64,000 nt of DNA, taken from positions 16,182,001-16,246,000 of the forward strand of contig JAPYXD010000680.1 of NCBI GenBank assembly GCA_030998225.1, given 5' to 3'. The notes under the pieces are model-generated. The model was given only the letters and a program-made list of their open reading frames with translations. It was not told where the DNA came from and ran no database searches. Every line of letters begins with the position of its first letter. The stretch's first letter is position 1. Below, piece after piece: positions 1-11,724 of this stretch. The DNA comes from Diplolepis rosae (lineage: Eukaryota > Arthropoda > Insecta > Hymenoptera > Diplolepididae). Position numbers and translations under genes: made by a program.

Positions 1-479
1 TATTATATTATTGAAAATGATCGATTGAATATTGGGATTTGTCAAAGTTTGGCTTGTGTACATTTCTTATAGGTTATATCATACTATTTTTTTTCTTTTA
101 TCCTCGAAATTATATTTCCTTTGCACGACAAAGGATTTCATTTCCATACCAAAGGAAATACTTTAAAAGTAAAAGGATAGCATTTGAAACAACAGTCCTT
201 CAACTCTTAAAGGATTTCCTCTCATGCCAGTTTAATATAAAATCTTTTAATAGTGAAAGGAATCGTTTGACAGTCAATAGTCTATTTTTAGAATGTATAT
301 TACTTTATATATTCTAAAGTGAAATTGGGATAATTATAAAAATACCTAAATCTTTATACATTTATTATTTGTTTCCACTAAACTTAGGCAATTGAAATTC
401 AATAAATATGTCTTAGTTTTATAAATATTTTTTCTCACACATTACTTTATGAAATTTGATTCTGAAATAAATTGTGAAA

Positions 480-1010
480 ATGATATTCGAATTACTTTCG
501 GACGGCCTTAAGACGTCTTTGAATTGCCTTCCTTTTTCCGCCGTCTAGATTCCAGCCAAAGCCGAAGTTGACCGCAACAGCCTTGTCACGACTTTCACTC
601 GTCGCTCTTCCTTTTAAAAAATTTCCTCTCTCGTACAAGACATATTGCTACACGTGTAAATTATAATTACATATATTTATAATTAAAAAATTGCCCGCTT
701 AGACAAGAAGCAAAGCTCTCGTTCACCCTGCAGACCGTATTAGACAAAAAATCGCCAATACCGGAGGAAGTGCACTCAGCGTTCACAGCATTTTGTAATT
801 TTAAAGGGAAACCACATTCTTTCACTGTGTATTATGATACGTGAAAGTTAGCAATCGTGCACACACTCTAGAGACGGAGCCAGTCGCTACGAGAAGGCAT
901 AGCCTATATCGAAGGTCGACGAGTTGCTTTTTATCAGACAATTTTTGCGTAAATATTATAGTATCAGGACGACTCTAACATATGGTGAAGATGTGCTCGC
1001 AGTCAACGAC
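480..1010. other. GC-richer block without an assignable gene
   Basis: This stretch is visibly richer in G+C than its flanks, but no frame stays open for long and I recognise no motif. It could be an untranslated exon or regulatory region of a gene to the left, or an old repeat. The sequence on either side (1-480 and 1010-1278) is plain AT-rich DNA in which I see nothing. Confidence 0.2.
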
Positions 1011-1278
1011 CTTCATTTCATTTTAAATAAAACGCCTTCATAATTCATTGCGAATGGATATCTCCCTGAAAAATTAATTAGTTTCGCAAAACTAAAAATC
1101 AATGTGGAACATAAAAGTAACTTTTGCGCGCTCATATTTAAAAACGAGTAACTCACATATAAAGTTTTGAACTCGCGTGTTTAAACATAAGAATTATGGA
1201 TAGTAATAAATTATAATACTAAAACAAATTTAAAATTGTGGAAAAAACACGAAAGATTGAAAATCGTATCTTTTTGCA

Positions 1279-1545
1279 CACGGAGAAAAATATTTGTTTA
1301 AAATTACCAAACTATTTGGAAACGAATGATAAATTCTAAAGCGACGTCTTTTTTTATAATAATTCACATTTATTAGAATTCCCATTATAGAATACACTTG
1401 ATTTTCGATAAGAATTCCCATATAGATGGTATTTTTTGATAAAAATCATAATAAATGTGAATTATTAGAAAAAAGTACGTCGCTTTAGAATTTATCATTC
1501 GTTTCCAAAAAGTTTGGTAATTTTAGACGAATATTTTTCTCCGTG
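1279..1545. repeat. Foldback MITE (CACGGAGAAAAAT ends)
   Basis: The two halves are near-perfect inverted copies. The left end reads CACGGAGAAAAATATTTG and the right end is its complement, ending TTTTTCTCCGTG. The inner arms (ACGTC/GACGT and the AATGTGAATTATTA stretch) also pair. It has no coding capacity. The CACNGAGAAAAA end is shared with other TA-flanked elements at 37101, 39131 and 45097, so this is probably a Tc1/mariner-type non-autonomous element. Confidence 0.75.
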
Positions 1546-1913
1546 CAATATTAAAATAAATTCAATAACTGATCTTGATGTAGTAATTTCATTTGTTAAT
1601 ATGTAATATAAATTGAACTTGAATTATTATAACTTAAATTATATCAATTGAATACTGCATATTTTTGAGATCTTTATCCACGACTCATAAATGTGTTATA
1701 TATATCATATTTGCAGTATTTACTATTCTAAACAGTGAAATATTGCATTTTTTATTAATAGAGGGGCCGATAATTCGAATTTCGGGCGTAGTTCAGATCT
1801 TGATATATTAATAAATTTTAAGACATTTGAAATACAAAGACTGAACAACTCCAAAAAAACTAGGAAAATTTTGAAATTATAATAACATTGCAGAAAAATT
1901 TGAAATACTGAAA

Positions 1914-2072
1914 CAGTATTTGGTCAAAGCAACCAAAAATTAATTGCATCAACAAAAAATTTGCTTATTGCATGGTTGACTAAATTTTTTATTGATTCAA
2001 CCAAAGAATTTGTTTTATACAACCAAAGATAGTTTGTTCGTATACAATTTTGTTGAATCAAGTGATTTTTTT
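1914..2072. repeat. CAACCAAA-rich repeat fragment
   Basis: Repeated variants of CAACCAAA and TTGGTTGA occur in both orientations, closely resembling the interior of the element at 39131-39473 (both share CTTATTGCA/CTTATTACA followed by GGTTGAC and AAAGAATTTG). The clean ends seen in the other copy are missing, so this is a fragment. From 2075 to 3630 I see only AT-rich DNA, a G12 run at about 3526 and degenerate GATATCC-type repetition around 3470-3560. Confidence 0.5.
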
Positions 2073-3631
2073 TAGTTTAAGATTTATTGGTGAATTACAC
2101 TGTGAGAAGTGTTCTACAATTTAGGAAATTTTCTTCAATACATTCAGCAATTCGAGACCGAAAATTAAAAATATTCTCTCAAATTTACTAAAAAGTAACT
2201 TAATTTTAAACAGTTTTCAACAGATATTTTCCACCAAACACGAATAATTAAATGAATACAGGAATATTTGAATAGAGGAATTTCATGCGATTATATCAGA
2301 ACGATATTCCATCAAGTCATTCTCTCTACTTTACTTAAAAACTGGAACTGCTATATCTTTCTTCCATGTATCTAGAAAGAAACTCGGTTTCAAAGTTGGA
2401 TTCAAGGTTGTACAAAACCGGACCAACCAGTGTATTAGAGATCCTCTTAACTACATCAAGAGAAGGGTTTAGTACATACACCTAAGCTATTAGTCATGTC
2501 AGTCCTACTAGAAGGTATTCAGTTGTTTATACTAACCAATTCATAGTAGGATACACCGTTTAAAATTTCTGTATCAAACTTCGATCACAAGTCTATTTAT
2601 TATAATAATGATTACTAATTATAATATATTTTTATTAAAAATAAATAAAACAGTATTTTAATGAATGTGTCTTATTTTTTCATAATTTAAAAAAATATTA
2701 ATGCTATTTTACTTCTTGCATATTAAAGTCTATTAAAATGAATAATACCGTTTTCAAAAGTGTGATAATCCTGTTCATTAGTTTCTGATGAACATTTCGT
2801 AGTTAATACAAGCCCTAGTTTAGTAGGTCTTCCTAAACATCATTTATTAGTCTACTAGCTTCTATTGTATAGTTTGTCCATTCTATTAGTAGAAAAAGTA
2901 GTGAATTCTATGCAAGGTTGTTATGCAGTAAACAAGATGGATTTCACAAATATTTTAAAAATAAAAAACCCCATTTATTACCCAATATATTACTATGTTA
3001 TATATTACATTATATTAATATCTCCAATAGCTATGATTATCATTTTTTTCTCAAACCCACTTTTTTAAATAATCGCCGGCATAATATATCGATGCAGCTT
3101 GGGGTGTGCATTCGTTATGTAAAGGTAAGTGCCAATGAGAAAGAGAAAGGGAAAGAGGGACTAGCATAAGGACTGAGAAGACTGTGATTATACTGCGCTT
3201 GCGTTAGCAAGTATCGTTGTTCAAACTAAATGACGTTTAGTATTTGGCATCAAAGTATAATAGAATATACAAAACGATTTTCACATTTGGTAGCTCCAAC
3301 TCACAAGATATTCAGATGTGTTACAATTCATTAAATGGAACCAAACAGCATTTAAATTGCTATTGAATTTCTAAAGCAAAACTTTCGTGGAATATTGCTC
3401 ATAAGTATTTTATTATTCAACTAAAAATTATAGAAACACTTTCCATTGGGTCTCTAACTCTAAGATATTTCCTCACAGCAACAGATATCCAAAGAATATC
3501 CTCAAAATATTTTCAAGATATCCCAGGGGGGGGGGGGATTTCCTCAGAATATTCTAAAAATATTCAAATTAGCAAAAAGTGGGATGTCTTTACTTTTAGG
3601 ATAGTGCCTCACTGCTGTAACTGTGCTCGAG

Positions 3632-3853
3632 AGACATAGATGCATCATCATCATCGAAGGAATAGGTAAAGTGGTCATCGGTCCGTTTTACTTTCCATAC
3701 GACAACGCAATGAACCCGCCGGAGGAAGTACGCTTCCTGGTGGATTATTGCAAAAAGGGACCTTCCTTCTTTGCTTGGTTACGAACCTAACTCAAATCAT
3801 ACTTTGTGGGGAAGCAGCAACACTAATTCGAAGAATAGCGATTTAGTGAAATA
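3632..3853 (+). pseudogene. LINE endonuclease (APE-type), 5' part, broken
   Basis: Conceptual translation gives GPFYFPYDNAMNPPEEVRFL and then, after a frameshift, NSNHTLWGSSNTNSK. These match the conserved mid-domain of the APE-type endonuclease of non-LTR retrotransposons (YxPYD..PPEEVR..V.YCK, then DxNxHHxxWGSxxxNxRG). The normal catalytic D-A-N-A-H has decayed to E-P-N-S-N-H and the frame is shifted between the blocks, so it is dead. The homology stops exactly at a TA where a mariner begins and resumes on the far side at 4659. The clade (Jockey, I or R1 group) cannot be fixed from so short a piece. Confidence 0.75.
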
Positions 3854-4658
3854 AGAGGTGTGTCCGAAAAGTATCCGAACTGCGTTTATATCTTCGCGCC
3901 AGAGCGCTCGATTGGCCTGTGCGTGGTATGAGCGTAAACAGTAGTCCCTCACGAACTCCCTGAATACCGTAGTTTGCCACAACCAAGAAGAAGAAGAAGA
4001 AGAATACCGTAGTTACCGGCCGGACGCCTTGGGTCGCGCGCAGCGTGTGTTTATGTCCAACGTGCTTTTTCCGTTCGTCGCATTTGTTTACAGTTGAAAA
4101 TGACAGAAAGAACAGATCAACGAATTTGCATCAAGTTTTGCTTCAATCTCGGCATGAGTTGTACGGAGACGATTGAAATGATACAGAAGGCCTTTTTGGA
4201 CGAAAAAAATGGGCATAACACAGATAAAGGAGTGGTACAGGCGGTTAAAAAGCGCGTCAAAGTCGGAGCCATGTCAAGTCAATGCTGATTATTTTTTTCA
4301 ATTGTGAGGTTAGACGATCAACGAAGAATATTACGTTGAAGTTTTGAAAAGATTGCGTGATGCCGTGAGAAGAAAACGACCGCGTTTCTGGTCAAGCGGT
4401 GACTGGCTTCTACACCACGATAACGCGCCAGCGCATACATCGAACCTTGTGCAGCAATTTTTGGCGAAACACAAGATTGTACAGCTTCGCCAGCCTCCGC
4501 ACAGTCCCGACACAGCTCCCTGCGACTTTTGGATGACCCCAAAATTGAAAATGGCGTTCAAAGGAAAGCGGTTCGACGATATCGAGACGATTCAGAGTAA
4601 TGCGACGCGCGAGATGAAGGCCATTCCAAAATGTCGGATACTTTTCGGACACACCTCG
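3854..4658 (+). mobile_element. Mariner element, internally deleted, inserted in a LINE
   Basis: The ends are inverted repeats: the left begins AGAGGTGTGTCCGAAAAGTA and the right is the complement, ending TTTTCGGACACACCTCG. A TA lies immediately outside both ends, the mariner target duplication. At 805 bp it is much shorter than the usual 1.3 kb because the centre of the transposase is missing. An (AAG)n run sits near 3985. The insertion interrupts a LINE endonuclease relic that continues on both sides. Confidence 0.9.
4100..4636 (+). pseudogene. Mariner D34D transposase, N- and C-terminal parts only
   Basis: The N-terminal piece (about 4100-4288, beginning MTERTDQRICIKFCFNLG) is the first helix-turn-helix region of a mariner transposase. 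After a deletion the C-terminal piece (about 4344-4636) carries WLLHHDNAPAHTSNLV and PPHSPDTAPCDFW. Exactly 34 residues separate the second and third catalytic aspartates, which defines D34D mariner. The first catalytic aspartate, normally in a DETW-like block, and the linker lie in the deleted part, so no active protein can be made. The reading continues to KAIPK and then runs into the right terminal repeat. Confidence 0.85.
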
Positions 4659-5087
4659 TATCTGATGGCCACGGACCTGGATATTCTTAATACTGGATTC
4701 ATTCCGACCTTTCGCAACTCAATGAGAGAAGAGAATATTGAGATCCTCCTCTGCTCTAGGAGCTTTAGCGATAGATTATGAACTAAAACCACTCTGTCGG
4801 AGCAATACAAATTGTATGTGAACTGGGATCGTACGAGTATACATGTAATAACGGATCTTAAAATCTCGGGAGGCTGTCGTAGGACCGATGATGATGCTTT
4901 CCAGGACTAGCTTCACTTTAAGACATGTCCCTACGGTCTGCAGAGAAATAAGACTAGTCTTCATTCCTAAAGCGAGAAAACGAAATTCCTTACTAAGGAC
5001 ACAGGGACACACGGAGTACCCACAGCCAGCACCGACTAGAACTACAGCATACTCGGGAACCCCCACAAGCCAGCAAGCCAGGGTTAG
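4659..5087 (+). pseudogene. LINE endonuclease 3' part fused to a reverse transcriptase scrap
   Basis: Directly after the mariner the endonuclease frame resumes with LDILNTGFIPTFRNS, matching the L.ILN.G..PTF block near the C-terminus of APE endonucleases. A stop follows after FSDRL. Further on, IRLVFIPKARKRNS (about 4945-4990) matches the K.VFIPK.GK entry motif of the LINE reverse transcriptase, so several hundred codons between the two domains are missing. The relic ends at about 5087, where homology to the next mariner begins. It is read in the same direction as the 5' part at 3632, and the two belonged to one LINE. Confidence 0.7.
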
Positions 5088-6345
5088 ACAGCTGTTAAAG
5101 CCTCAGTTATACCCATCACATGGTTTCATTTTTATTGACAATTGAAGCAAAAAACTTTTATGTATTTAAAAAAATGGAAAAAAGTGAGTTTCGAGCGATG
5201 ATTGAACACTTATATTTAAAAGGCTTAACACCGAAAGAGATCAATGCTGAGTTAGATTAAGTTCACGGCACATCTGCTCCTATGTTTGCAACTGTTTACA
5301 ATTAGGTAAATAAGTTTAAAGGTGGCCGTACATTCACAAAAGATGAACATCGTTCGAGACGTCCAGTGGAAATGACTACTCCCGATATGATTGTCAAAAT
5401 CCACGATATGGCTTCGAGCAGTTTCGAGTGATCGACGAATTAAAGTGCGCGAAGTAGTTAAGGCCAGAGCCATATCGCAAGGTACAGTGTTTTCAATTTT
5501 GAACGAAAAATTGGGTGTGAACAAAATCTCGGCAAGATGGGTGCCGCGTTTGCTCTCAGTGGAGAATAAACACGATCGTGTAATGGACTCTAAGGCTATT
5601 TTTCCACTTTACCATCGCAATCCTGACAAGTTTCTGCGTCGATACATAACTATGGACGAAACATGGATACCACTACACTCCAGAAACAAAGGAACAGTCA
5701 AAACAGTGGGTTTTTGAAGGCGATCGGGCTTCGAAAAAGTCGAAGACGGTGAAATCGGCCGGCAAGGTGATGGCCACGGTTTTTTGGGATGCACGCGAAA
5801 TCATCTACACCGATTACTTGGAAAGAGGACAAAAGATAACTGGAGCGTATTATGCGTCGTCATTGCTCCAGTTGAGCAAAGAAATCAGAAAAAAACATCC
5901 TCATTTGAAAAAGGAAAAGATTCTCTTTTATCAAGACAATACACGGGTGCACACCTGCGCAGTTACGATGGCCAAAATTAAACCAACGGATGCAATACAT
6001 TTTTGCTTGAAAAGGCAGCATAAATTAAGGCTTGAAATTCATTTTTCAACATGTACATGATAAATATATATTTATTTTAATTTCTAGTTTTAATTTTTGC
6101 TGGCACAATACTTTCCAGCCTTTTCGAGCGCAAGTGCCCTTATTGCATGTGTCGGCTCAATTATGGAATTAAAATTAGAAGTATTACAACATCTACCGTA
6201 TTCATCGGATTTGGCCCCCAGTGACTTTTTTTTATTTCCAAACTTGAAAAAATGGCTCGGCGGACGACGGTTCACGTCGAGCGAGGAGGTCATCGCCCAA
6301 ACAGATGCCTATTTTGCTTTTCTATCTTTTTCTAAGGACTTATTG
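5088..6345 (+). mobile_element. Mariner copy A, 5'-truncated, with an internal insertion
   Basis: Homology to the mariner at 36461-38216 starts at GACAGCTGTTAAAGCCTCAG; the expected left terminal repeat, about 90 bp upstream in that copy, is absent. The right end TTTCTAAGGACTTATTGAAC is the same terminal repeat seen at 38200. About 185 bp of unrelated AT-rich DNA (about 5975-6160) interrupts the transposase frame between MAKI and MELKLEV. From 6400 to 7170 I see no assignable feature apart from the start of an old mariner HTH-like stretch near 7090. Confidence 0.75.
5174..6330 (+). pseudogene. Mariner D34D transposase, frameshifted (copy A)
   Basis: The start ATG at 5174 is followed by EKSEFRAMIEHLYLKGLTPK, the first HTH. 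Later come an HTH2-like KVREVVKARAISQGTVFSIL, the WVPRLL linker, MDETWIP with the first catalytic aspartate, SAGKVMATVFWDAREIIYTD, an FYQDNTRVHTC block with the second aspartate, and YSSDLAPSDFFLFPNL with the third. Stops replace a Glu and a Trp in the first 60 codons. There are frameshifts near 5405 and 5695, and foreign DNA sits between the second and third catalytic blocks. The three aspartates are individually preserved, but the gene is dead. Its nearest relative in the window is the copy at 36636. Confidence 0.85.
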
Positions 6346-7139
6346 AACGGCCATCGTATTATTGTGTGAGTAAACTGGGTTATAAATAAATCTGAGAAAT
6401 ACAGACGTTTATAATATTACCAAACAATACAAATGGGAAACTACATGTACCTTGCAACCGGGTGATGGAGGCAGCTTATAGCCACAGCAGAAACTGCAAA
6501 ATACAAGATCCGTCGCAAAAATTCCCAGACAAGCAATAAATATTCAATACTAGTGGCGATATCTGATAGATCTTTTGGTTATTTAATCCTACACTGATAG
6601 AAATGGTTCGGGAGTTTTAGCCATTCAGTTGTAAGTTGGGAATTTATAATTGTATTTATAAAATAATATGTCTCTCTGAACAACGCAGGATGTTAAATAC
6701 AGAAATCAAAATATTGTAAGTGAAACTGGTCGAATCAGAAATATAATATGGGAAGGCGAACAATACATTTTTCCATAGCAACCAATAATATGGTTAATTC
6801 GTTCATATTTATTCAGTTATATTCGGATGGTTAAAATACAAATCTCATATTGTTGTGTCTATGCCAGCAATAAGGTAAGGTTAAATTAATCATAAATATC
6901 GTTGTAACAGCCATTCCTTTCTATTAGTGTATATTTATCATAGATGTTGTGTCAAAATATTATGACACTCATATGAATAGAAGCTGAGTTACTGCGCCTA
7001 ATATGACAGTACGTTTGAACCATCGGTTAAAAAATTTTTTTTTAACAAAAAACCAATATTTTTGAAATCCGGTAAAAGAGCAGCCGAGATGCATTAAAGT
7101 TTATAGTGATAAGTGTTTATCCCGACCCACTATCTACGA

Positions 7140-7684
7140 GTGGTTTAAGCGATTAAAAAAAGGTTGGGAAGACTTAAATGCCGACGAACGTTTGGGTCGG
7201 CCAGAATCAGCTGTCAACGAAAAAAACGTTGAAAATGAGCGTGAATTCATGAAAAAAGACCCAAAGTCTTCGTTTCAAAGGACGAAACGGTCAATGTTGT
7301 ATTTTATCTTGGTGTTATGAAGTGTTTGTTGGCGTAGATTTGTCGTGTGTGGCCAGAATATCGTGAAAAAGGATGTTGGCACTTGTTGCACTATAATGCA
7401 CCAGCCTATCGATTAACGTTAATAACGGATTTTTTGGCCAAAATTGTATTTTGACTATCGACCTTTCCCCATATTCACCTGATTTGGCTCCATGCGATTT
7501 CTACTTGATCAGAAAGTTACAGTTGGCCATGAAAGGAAAGTGTTATGTAGACATTGAAGACATTCAAAGGTCGATGATCGCCATCCTGAACATAATTTTT
7601 ACTGATGAAATAAAAATGTCTTTCAATTCGCTTTTCGACCATGCAAAGCGGTGTATTGAGTCCAAAAGGGATTATTTTGAATAA
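7140..7684 (+). pseudogene. Mariner transposase, centre deleted (copy C)
   Basis: TIYEWFKRLKKGWEDL and ERLGRPESAVNEKNV belong to the first DNA-binding domain and linker of a mariner transposase. After a deletion the C-terminal piece at 7451-7684 carries LSPYSPDLAPCDFYLI with the third catalytic aspartate and ends CIESKRDYFE, a normal mariner C-terminus. The right terminal repeat (GGGAACTTTTACGACAGACC on this strand) follows at about 7738. No matching left terminal repeat was found, so the 5' end is lost. The inverted copy on the minus strand at 13264 shares the same internal deletion. Confidence 0.8.
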
Positions 7685-8715
7685 AATAAATCGACTTTGC
7701 CAAAAAACCTTTCAGTTTTCTTGATTTTTAGCTTGTTTGGGAACTTTTACGACAGACCTTGTACCATCCTAGACAACGAAACTTGCATGGTAAGTATATC
7801 TGGAAAGTAAGTGTAAAATACTTACAACTACCCTCTGGCAATACAGAAGAGTCGTAGGAATGAACTGCGGTTTGAAACCAAAATTATTGAGGTTTGGAAG
7901 GCCCAATTGCACCACAAATTTTATCAACCTATTCTATCCCGTTTCAGGAATATTGCCCTCTGAACAATTCACAAAAGCGATCATTCTTGATTATTTTTGG
8001 GAGCTTTTTGCTTCCATAAGAATGCACTCGCAAAAATGTTCTTATTTCTCGCAATCTTCTACTCAAAAACCGATATCGCAATGGTTGCATATGGTATTGT
8101 TCTGTACACAATTCAAAGCAAATGGCTGTCGCAGCTATACCGGTTAGGTGCAGCAGCTATACAGTGGCTCTAGTGGCGTTGCAACGAAACAGTACTGCTG
8201 CCACAGTTATATCGCAGAGGTGTCAATACGATCCATTCTGTATCTTTTTCTCAGTAATATCGGTTTTTCTGTGTTGCAGAAAATCTTGATTAAATTATGC
8301 GTTAACACTGATGTCACTTGATATGAATTCGTACTGGATGATGCCACGGTAGTCATAAAAAGTGATGAGCAAAACCAAAAAAACTTTCAGTTAAGCTAGA
8401 AGGCCGCCCAGTGTGATGAGGATCGTCCTCAATGAAATACAGCCTTCTCGAAATCGCTTAAGCCATTCAGAAATTTTATAGCTTCTTGTCATTTTTTTTG
8501 CAAATACCTGTTGAATCATATCCATGGTTTTTGCCACGGACATTCACAATTTCACGAAAATAAATGTTGCTCCTTTACACCCAGCATTGCACCCAACGAA
8601 GAGGACTTTATTAATCTTGTTTATTTCGGCAAATTTACTGGACGTTATGCGCATCGGCAGGGGCGGATAAAGACAATTCGCCGCTCTAGGCAGCTGCAAA
8701 ATTGCTGCCCCTCCC
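7172..8715 (+). repeat. Left arm of a 6.6-kb inverted duplication
   Basis: From about 7172 (GACGAACGTTTGGGTCGGCC) to about 8715 this sequence recurs in inverted orientation at 12537-13776. It contains the tail of a mariner (right terminal repeat about 7735-7772), a second decayed mariner stretch read on the minus strand (about 8330-8560), and an outer end rich in CCCCTCCC next to CGCCGCTCTAGGCAG. A block of about 230 bp (roughly 8085-8315) is absent from the other arm, so it was either inserted here or deleted there. Confidence 0.85.
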
Positions 8716-9599
8716 TCACCTCCTACCAACCTTGCTTTTTTAACGTTTCAATACATATATTGATACAGAAAAAATAAAGTTCATTTGTAGTGATTTAAGA
8801 ATGTATTAAGCTTGTACGCTTTTACATGAAAAGTTCTATTTTGAATAACCCATGTAGCATTATATATGAAATATATATGAAATAAGAGTGAGAGCTACTG
8901 CATAAGCTACAATCATGCTTTGTCTCGCTCTACTTGTATTATATAATACGCGCCGAGGGGCTATTCAATGAGATTTCATCTGATTCCCAGACGGTGTAAT
9001 CCCTATTACCATCTCTTTGAATCTCTCAGGACTCACAGGTAGCATGTTTAGCCTTCTCTCCGGATCTCTTGAACATCTTTTCGATTCTCTCGTACTCTCT
9101 TTTCGTGGCTTGAAAGCTTCTACACTGTTCAAATTTGTTGTAATTTTAATTATAACTTGAACAATTAAATTTCTGGCATGCCAACTAAAACTTAATATAT
9201 CAAATATATGAATTTTAAGAGATTCGAACTGAAATAAACACCTATACTGTTGTATCACAATTTAGAAACTGTATTCTAAATTTAAAAAGTTTAGTGTTTT
9301 AAATATAGCTTACGTACCTTATATTCAGGTGCTTGCGCAAGCCTCATCATTTTGTTTGCGCAGAGAAGTCTAGTAAGGTTATGTTCATATTCAGAGCTTG
9401 ATCACCAACGATATGAGTAATTGATTGTAAATATCATAATTATAATTGGGTACAAATATCATTTCAAGTGAAATTTTTAAAAGTGAGTCAATATTTAAAA
9501 TATTTTTATCCTAATAAACTAATAAAACAATACAATTAAAACATTAAGTTCCACCAAAAATTTATTTTGTAAAAAGTAGGGTTGTATAAAATTTATATA

Positions 9600-9682
9600 G
9601 TTAAATATATATATATATATTTCTTTATACCTCTTGTAGAAGTCTTTAACTGATGTTGTTTTTTATTTATTTATTTATTTTT
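9600..9682. repeat. Simple repeats (TA)n and (TTTA)n
   Basis: A (TA)10-like run near 9603 and a (TTTA)5-like run near 9662 flank a short unique stretch. Nothing else is recognisable in 8720-10270. Confidence 0.9.
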
Positions 9683-10274
9683 GTTCAAACAGGTCGTGTT
9701 TGTAATGTCTTTTAGGACTTTTGAGTCGAAAGCTCCTTGAAAGTTTCTTCTGATGTTGGTGATTCTTGTGGTTGCAGCGTTAAAAATGCTTCTAGACCGT
9801 TCGCTGGAATCATCAAGTACTTTCCTTCTAATGCTCACGTCCAAACTCTGGTACACTCTATCTTCATCTCTATATTCATTTTTAACTTTTGATGCAACAT
9901 TACTAGATGTAGTCTTATTTCAAATAAAAACCTTCTTTTTTTTAAATCCACTGCTTAATCAAATAAAATTTATCTTTTATTTTATTTTATTTATTTTCAA
10001 ATTATCCCAACGCTGTCGCCAATTTTATTGTGACAAACCAATCTCAGGGCCGTCCTCACGAGAACTTTGCGAACTAAACTTCGATTTTTGAACACGCGGT
10101 TCGATTAGAAATCCTATAAAGATAGGAACGAAGATTTCTCAAAGTTTTTAAAAGAGCTCTTGACACATGAATTCTAGTGAATAGTCCCTTTTTATTTTTA
10201 AAATACAAGTAATCAAAATAAAACAAGGTTCGAAGAAAAATCCGCGCACAAAAAATGTAAGCGAGCACGGGTAC

Positions 10275-10440
10275 AAATCTGACAGTCAGGCACATCTTTG
10301 GTTGCCGATGTTGGCTGCTAAAATTGGTAAAACCGAAACTACCACAGTTGGCCCAACTATGGTCACCAAACCTTGGTCGCCAGAGTAGGGCCAACCGTGG
10401 CCCGATGATCCAACTCTGGCAGCCGACCGAAATTCGCACC
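10275..10440. repeat. TTGGCC-rich imperfect palindrome
   Basis: Variants of ACCACAGTTGGCCC, ACTATGGTCACC and ACCGTGGCCC recur in both orientations, and the outer parts (TTGGTTGCCGATG on the left, CAGCCGACCGAAATT on the right) are partly complementary. It is GC-richer than its surroundings and is probably a decayed foldback element. The ends could not be fixed. Confidence 0.4.
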
Positions 10441-10659
10441 TGGGCTATAAATTACTTTAGAGGCATTCCTCAAGGTTCCCTTACAACCTGTCACCCTGAA
10501 AATAAATTCTTAACTTAATTATTTGTGAGAACAAGCCTGGCCTGTTTGTAATATTTAAGAATAAGCAACTTCATTCTTTATTCATTCAATCAAAAGATCT
10601 ATTGATTTCCCTTTAAGGTCTAAATGAAATATGTGATTGTTTCATAAGTATTTCGAATA

Positions 10660-10811
10660 CACTCGAGATTCCCACCAACGAGGGTTCCCTTATACGAGCG
10701 CCATATCGTTCCCTACAATGAGCAGCTCATCGACCCCTCTTCCCCCACTACTATGGGGTAAAGCGAGTTCGAATTTAAAACAGTAGTTCTCGTTGGAGGG
10801 AATATCGAGTG
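10660..10811. repeat. MITE with CACTCGAGATTCCC ends (short copy)
   Basis: The left end CACTCGAGATTCCCACC and the right end GGGAATATCGAGTG are inverted repeats, with TA immediately outside both. The interior GACCCCTCTTCCCCCACTA matches the longer copy at 42521-43056. At 152 bp this is a deletion derivative of that element. Confidence 0.8.
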
Positions 10812-11036
10812 TATTTCAACAGGTCTAGGCTCACTATTGTCATTTCATAAATTAAATTTTAGAAAATATAAATTTTATTATTTTTTACATTTATAAACAT
10901 TAAAGTCTCTCCGGAGCATAAAACTTAAGATTTATTCTGCCCTTTTTTAAATTATTTTAAAAATGAAAACGATATTAAACTTTCCCACAGTACTTCTTTG
11001 TTACGAATAATTATAATTATACGTAGCGATTATACG

Positions 11037-11247
11037 CGAAAAAAAAGTTGATATTGTTAGATTTGGTCAGATCAAATTCCCAGATCTAACCAGATCTACT
11101 TTATCTATTATCTTATCTAATCTACTTTAGATCTGATCAGATCAACTTTAGATCTGATCAGATCTGGTCAGATCTCGACAAAATCAAGATCTGATTAGAT
11201 CTGGGAATTTGATCTGACCAGATCTGACAAGATCAACTTTATTTTCG
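11037..11247. repeat. GATC-dense foldback element
   Basis: Both halves are inverted copies (left CAGATCAAATTCCCAGATCT; right AGATCTGGGAATTTGATCTG), with many AGATCTGATCAGATC blocks between them. The outer ends are CGAAAAAAAAGTTGATAT and GATCAACTTTATTTTCG. It is non-coding and would form an almost unbroken hairpin. It is either a MITE that has grown by palindromic repetition or a tandem array of a self-complementary unit. Confidence 0.75.
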
Positions 11248-11724
11248 TGGGTACGTACGTACCGAGGAAAGAATTTTGAATCTAATTTATAAACGCACGA
11301 TCTACTTGATTCGCAATCCGCAAATCAGATGAGCGCGCAGGTGCGATCATCGCATGGGACAACTTTGATACCAATTTCGGATTGGAGAGTTTCTATTCGT
11401 TTCATTTCGCCCTATTCCAAAATGTGTTTTTTCAATTAATACCCACCGACGAGAATTTAATCTGGAATTTAGAGAAATCCAATCTATCTCAATCCGATGC
11501 GATCCGAGTTAGTAGAAAAAATTTTTAATCAATCCAAGAGACAAATTACTTTTAGAAATTCAAAATATCTCGAAAACGGTTAAAGATACGGAAAAACTTC
11601 GAGAAGCACGAATTAAGTTGGTTTGGAATGGAATCCAATCCAAAACTTGTACTAGAGAAATCACAGACAAATAATGCTATTGAATCTATAGTAAGTATTT
11701 CTACCAAAAGCAAGTATATGATTG

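Noticed and set aside
39..317. 92-codon ORF at the left edge
   Set aside because: Composition is that of translated AT-rich DNA (runs of Phe, Tyr, Ile), with no motif, no splice context and no similarity that I recognise.
3526..3537. G12 homopolymer as a structural signal
   Set aside because: A single G run without further G-tracts nearby cannot form an intramolecular quadruplex; it may be slippage or a sequencing artefact.
10074..10439. 121-codon minus-strand ORF
   Set aside because: It reads through the TTGGCC-rich palindrome and unrelated flanking DNA; nothing protein-like apart from the bias of the repeat.
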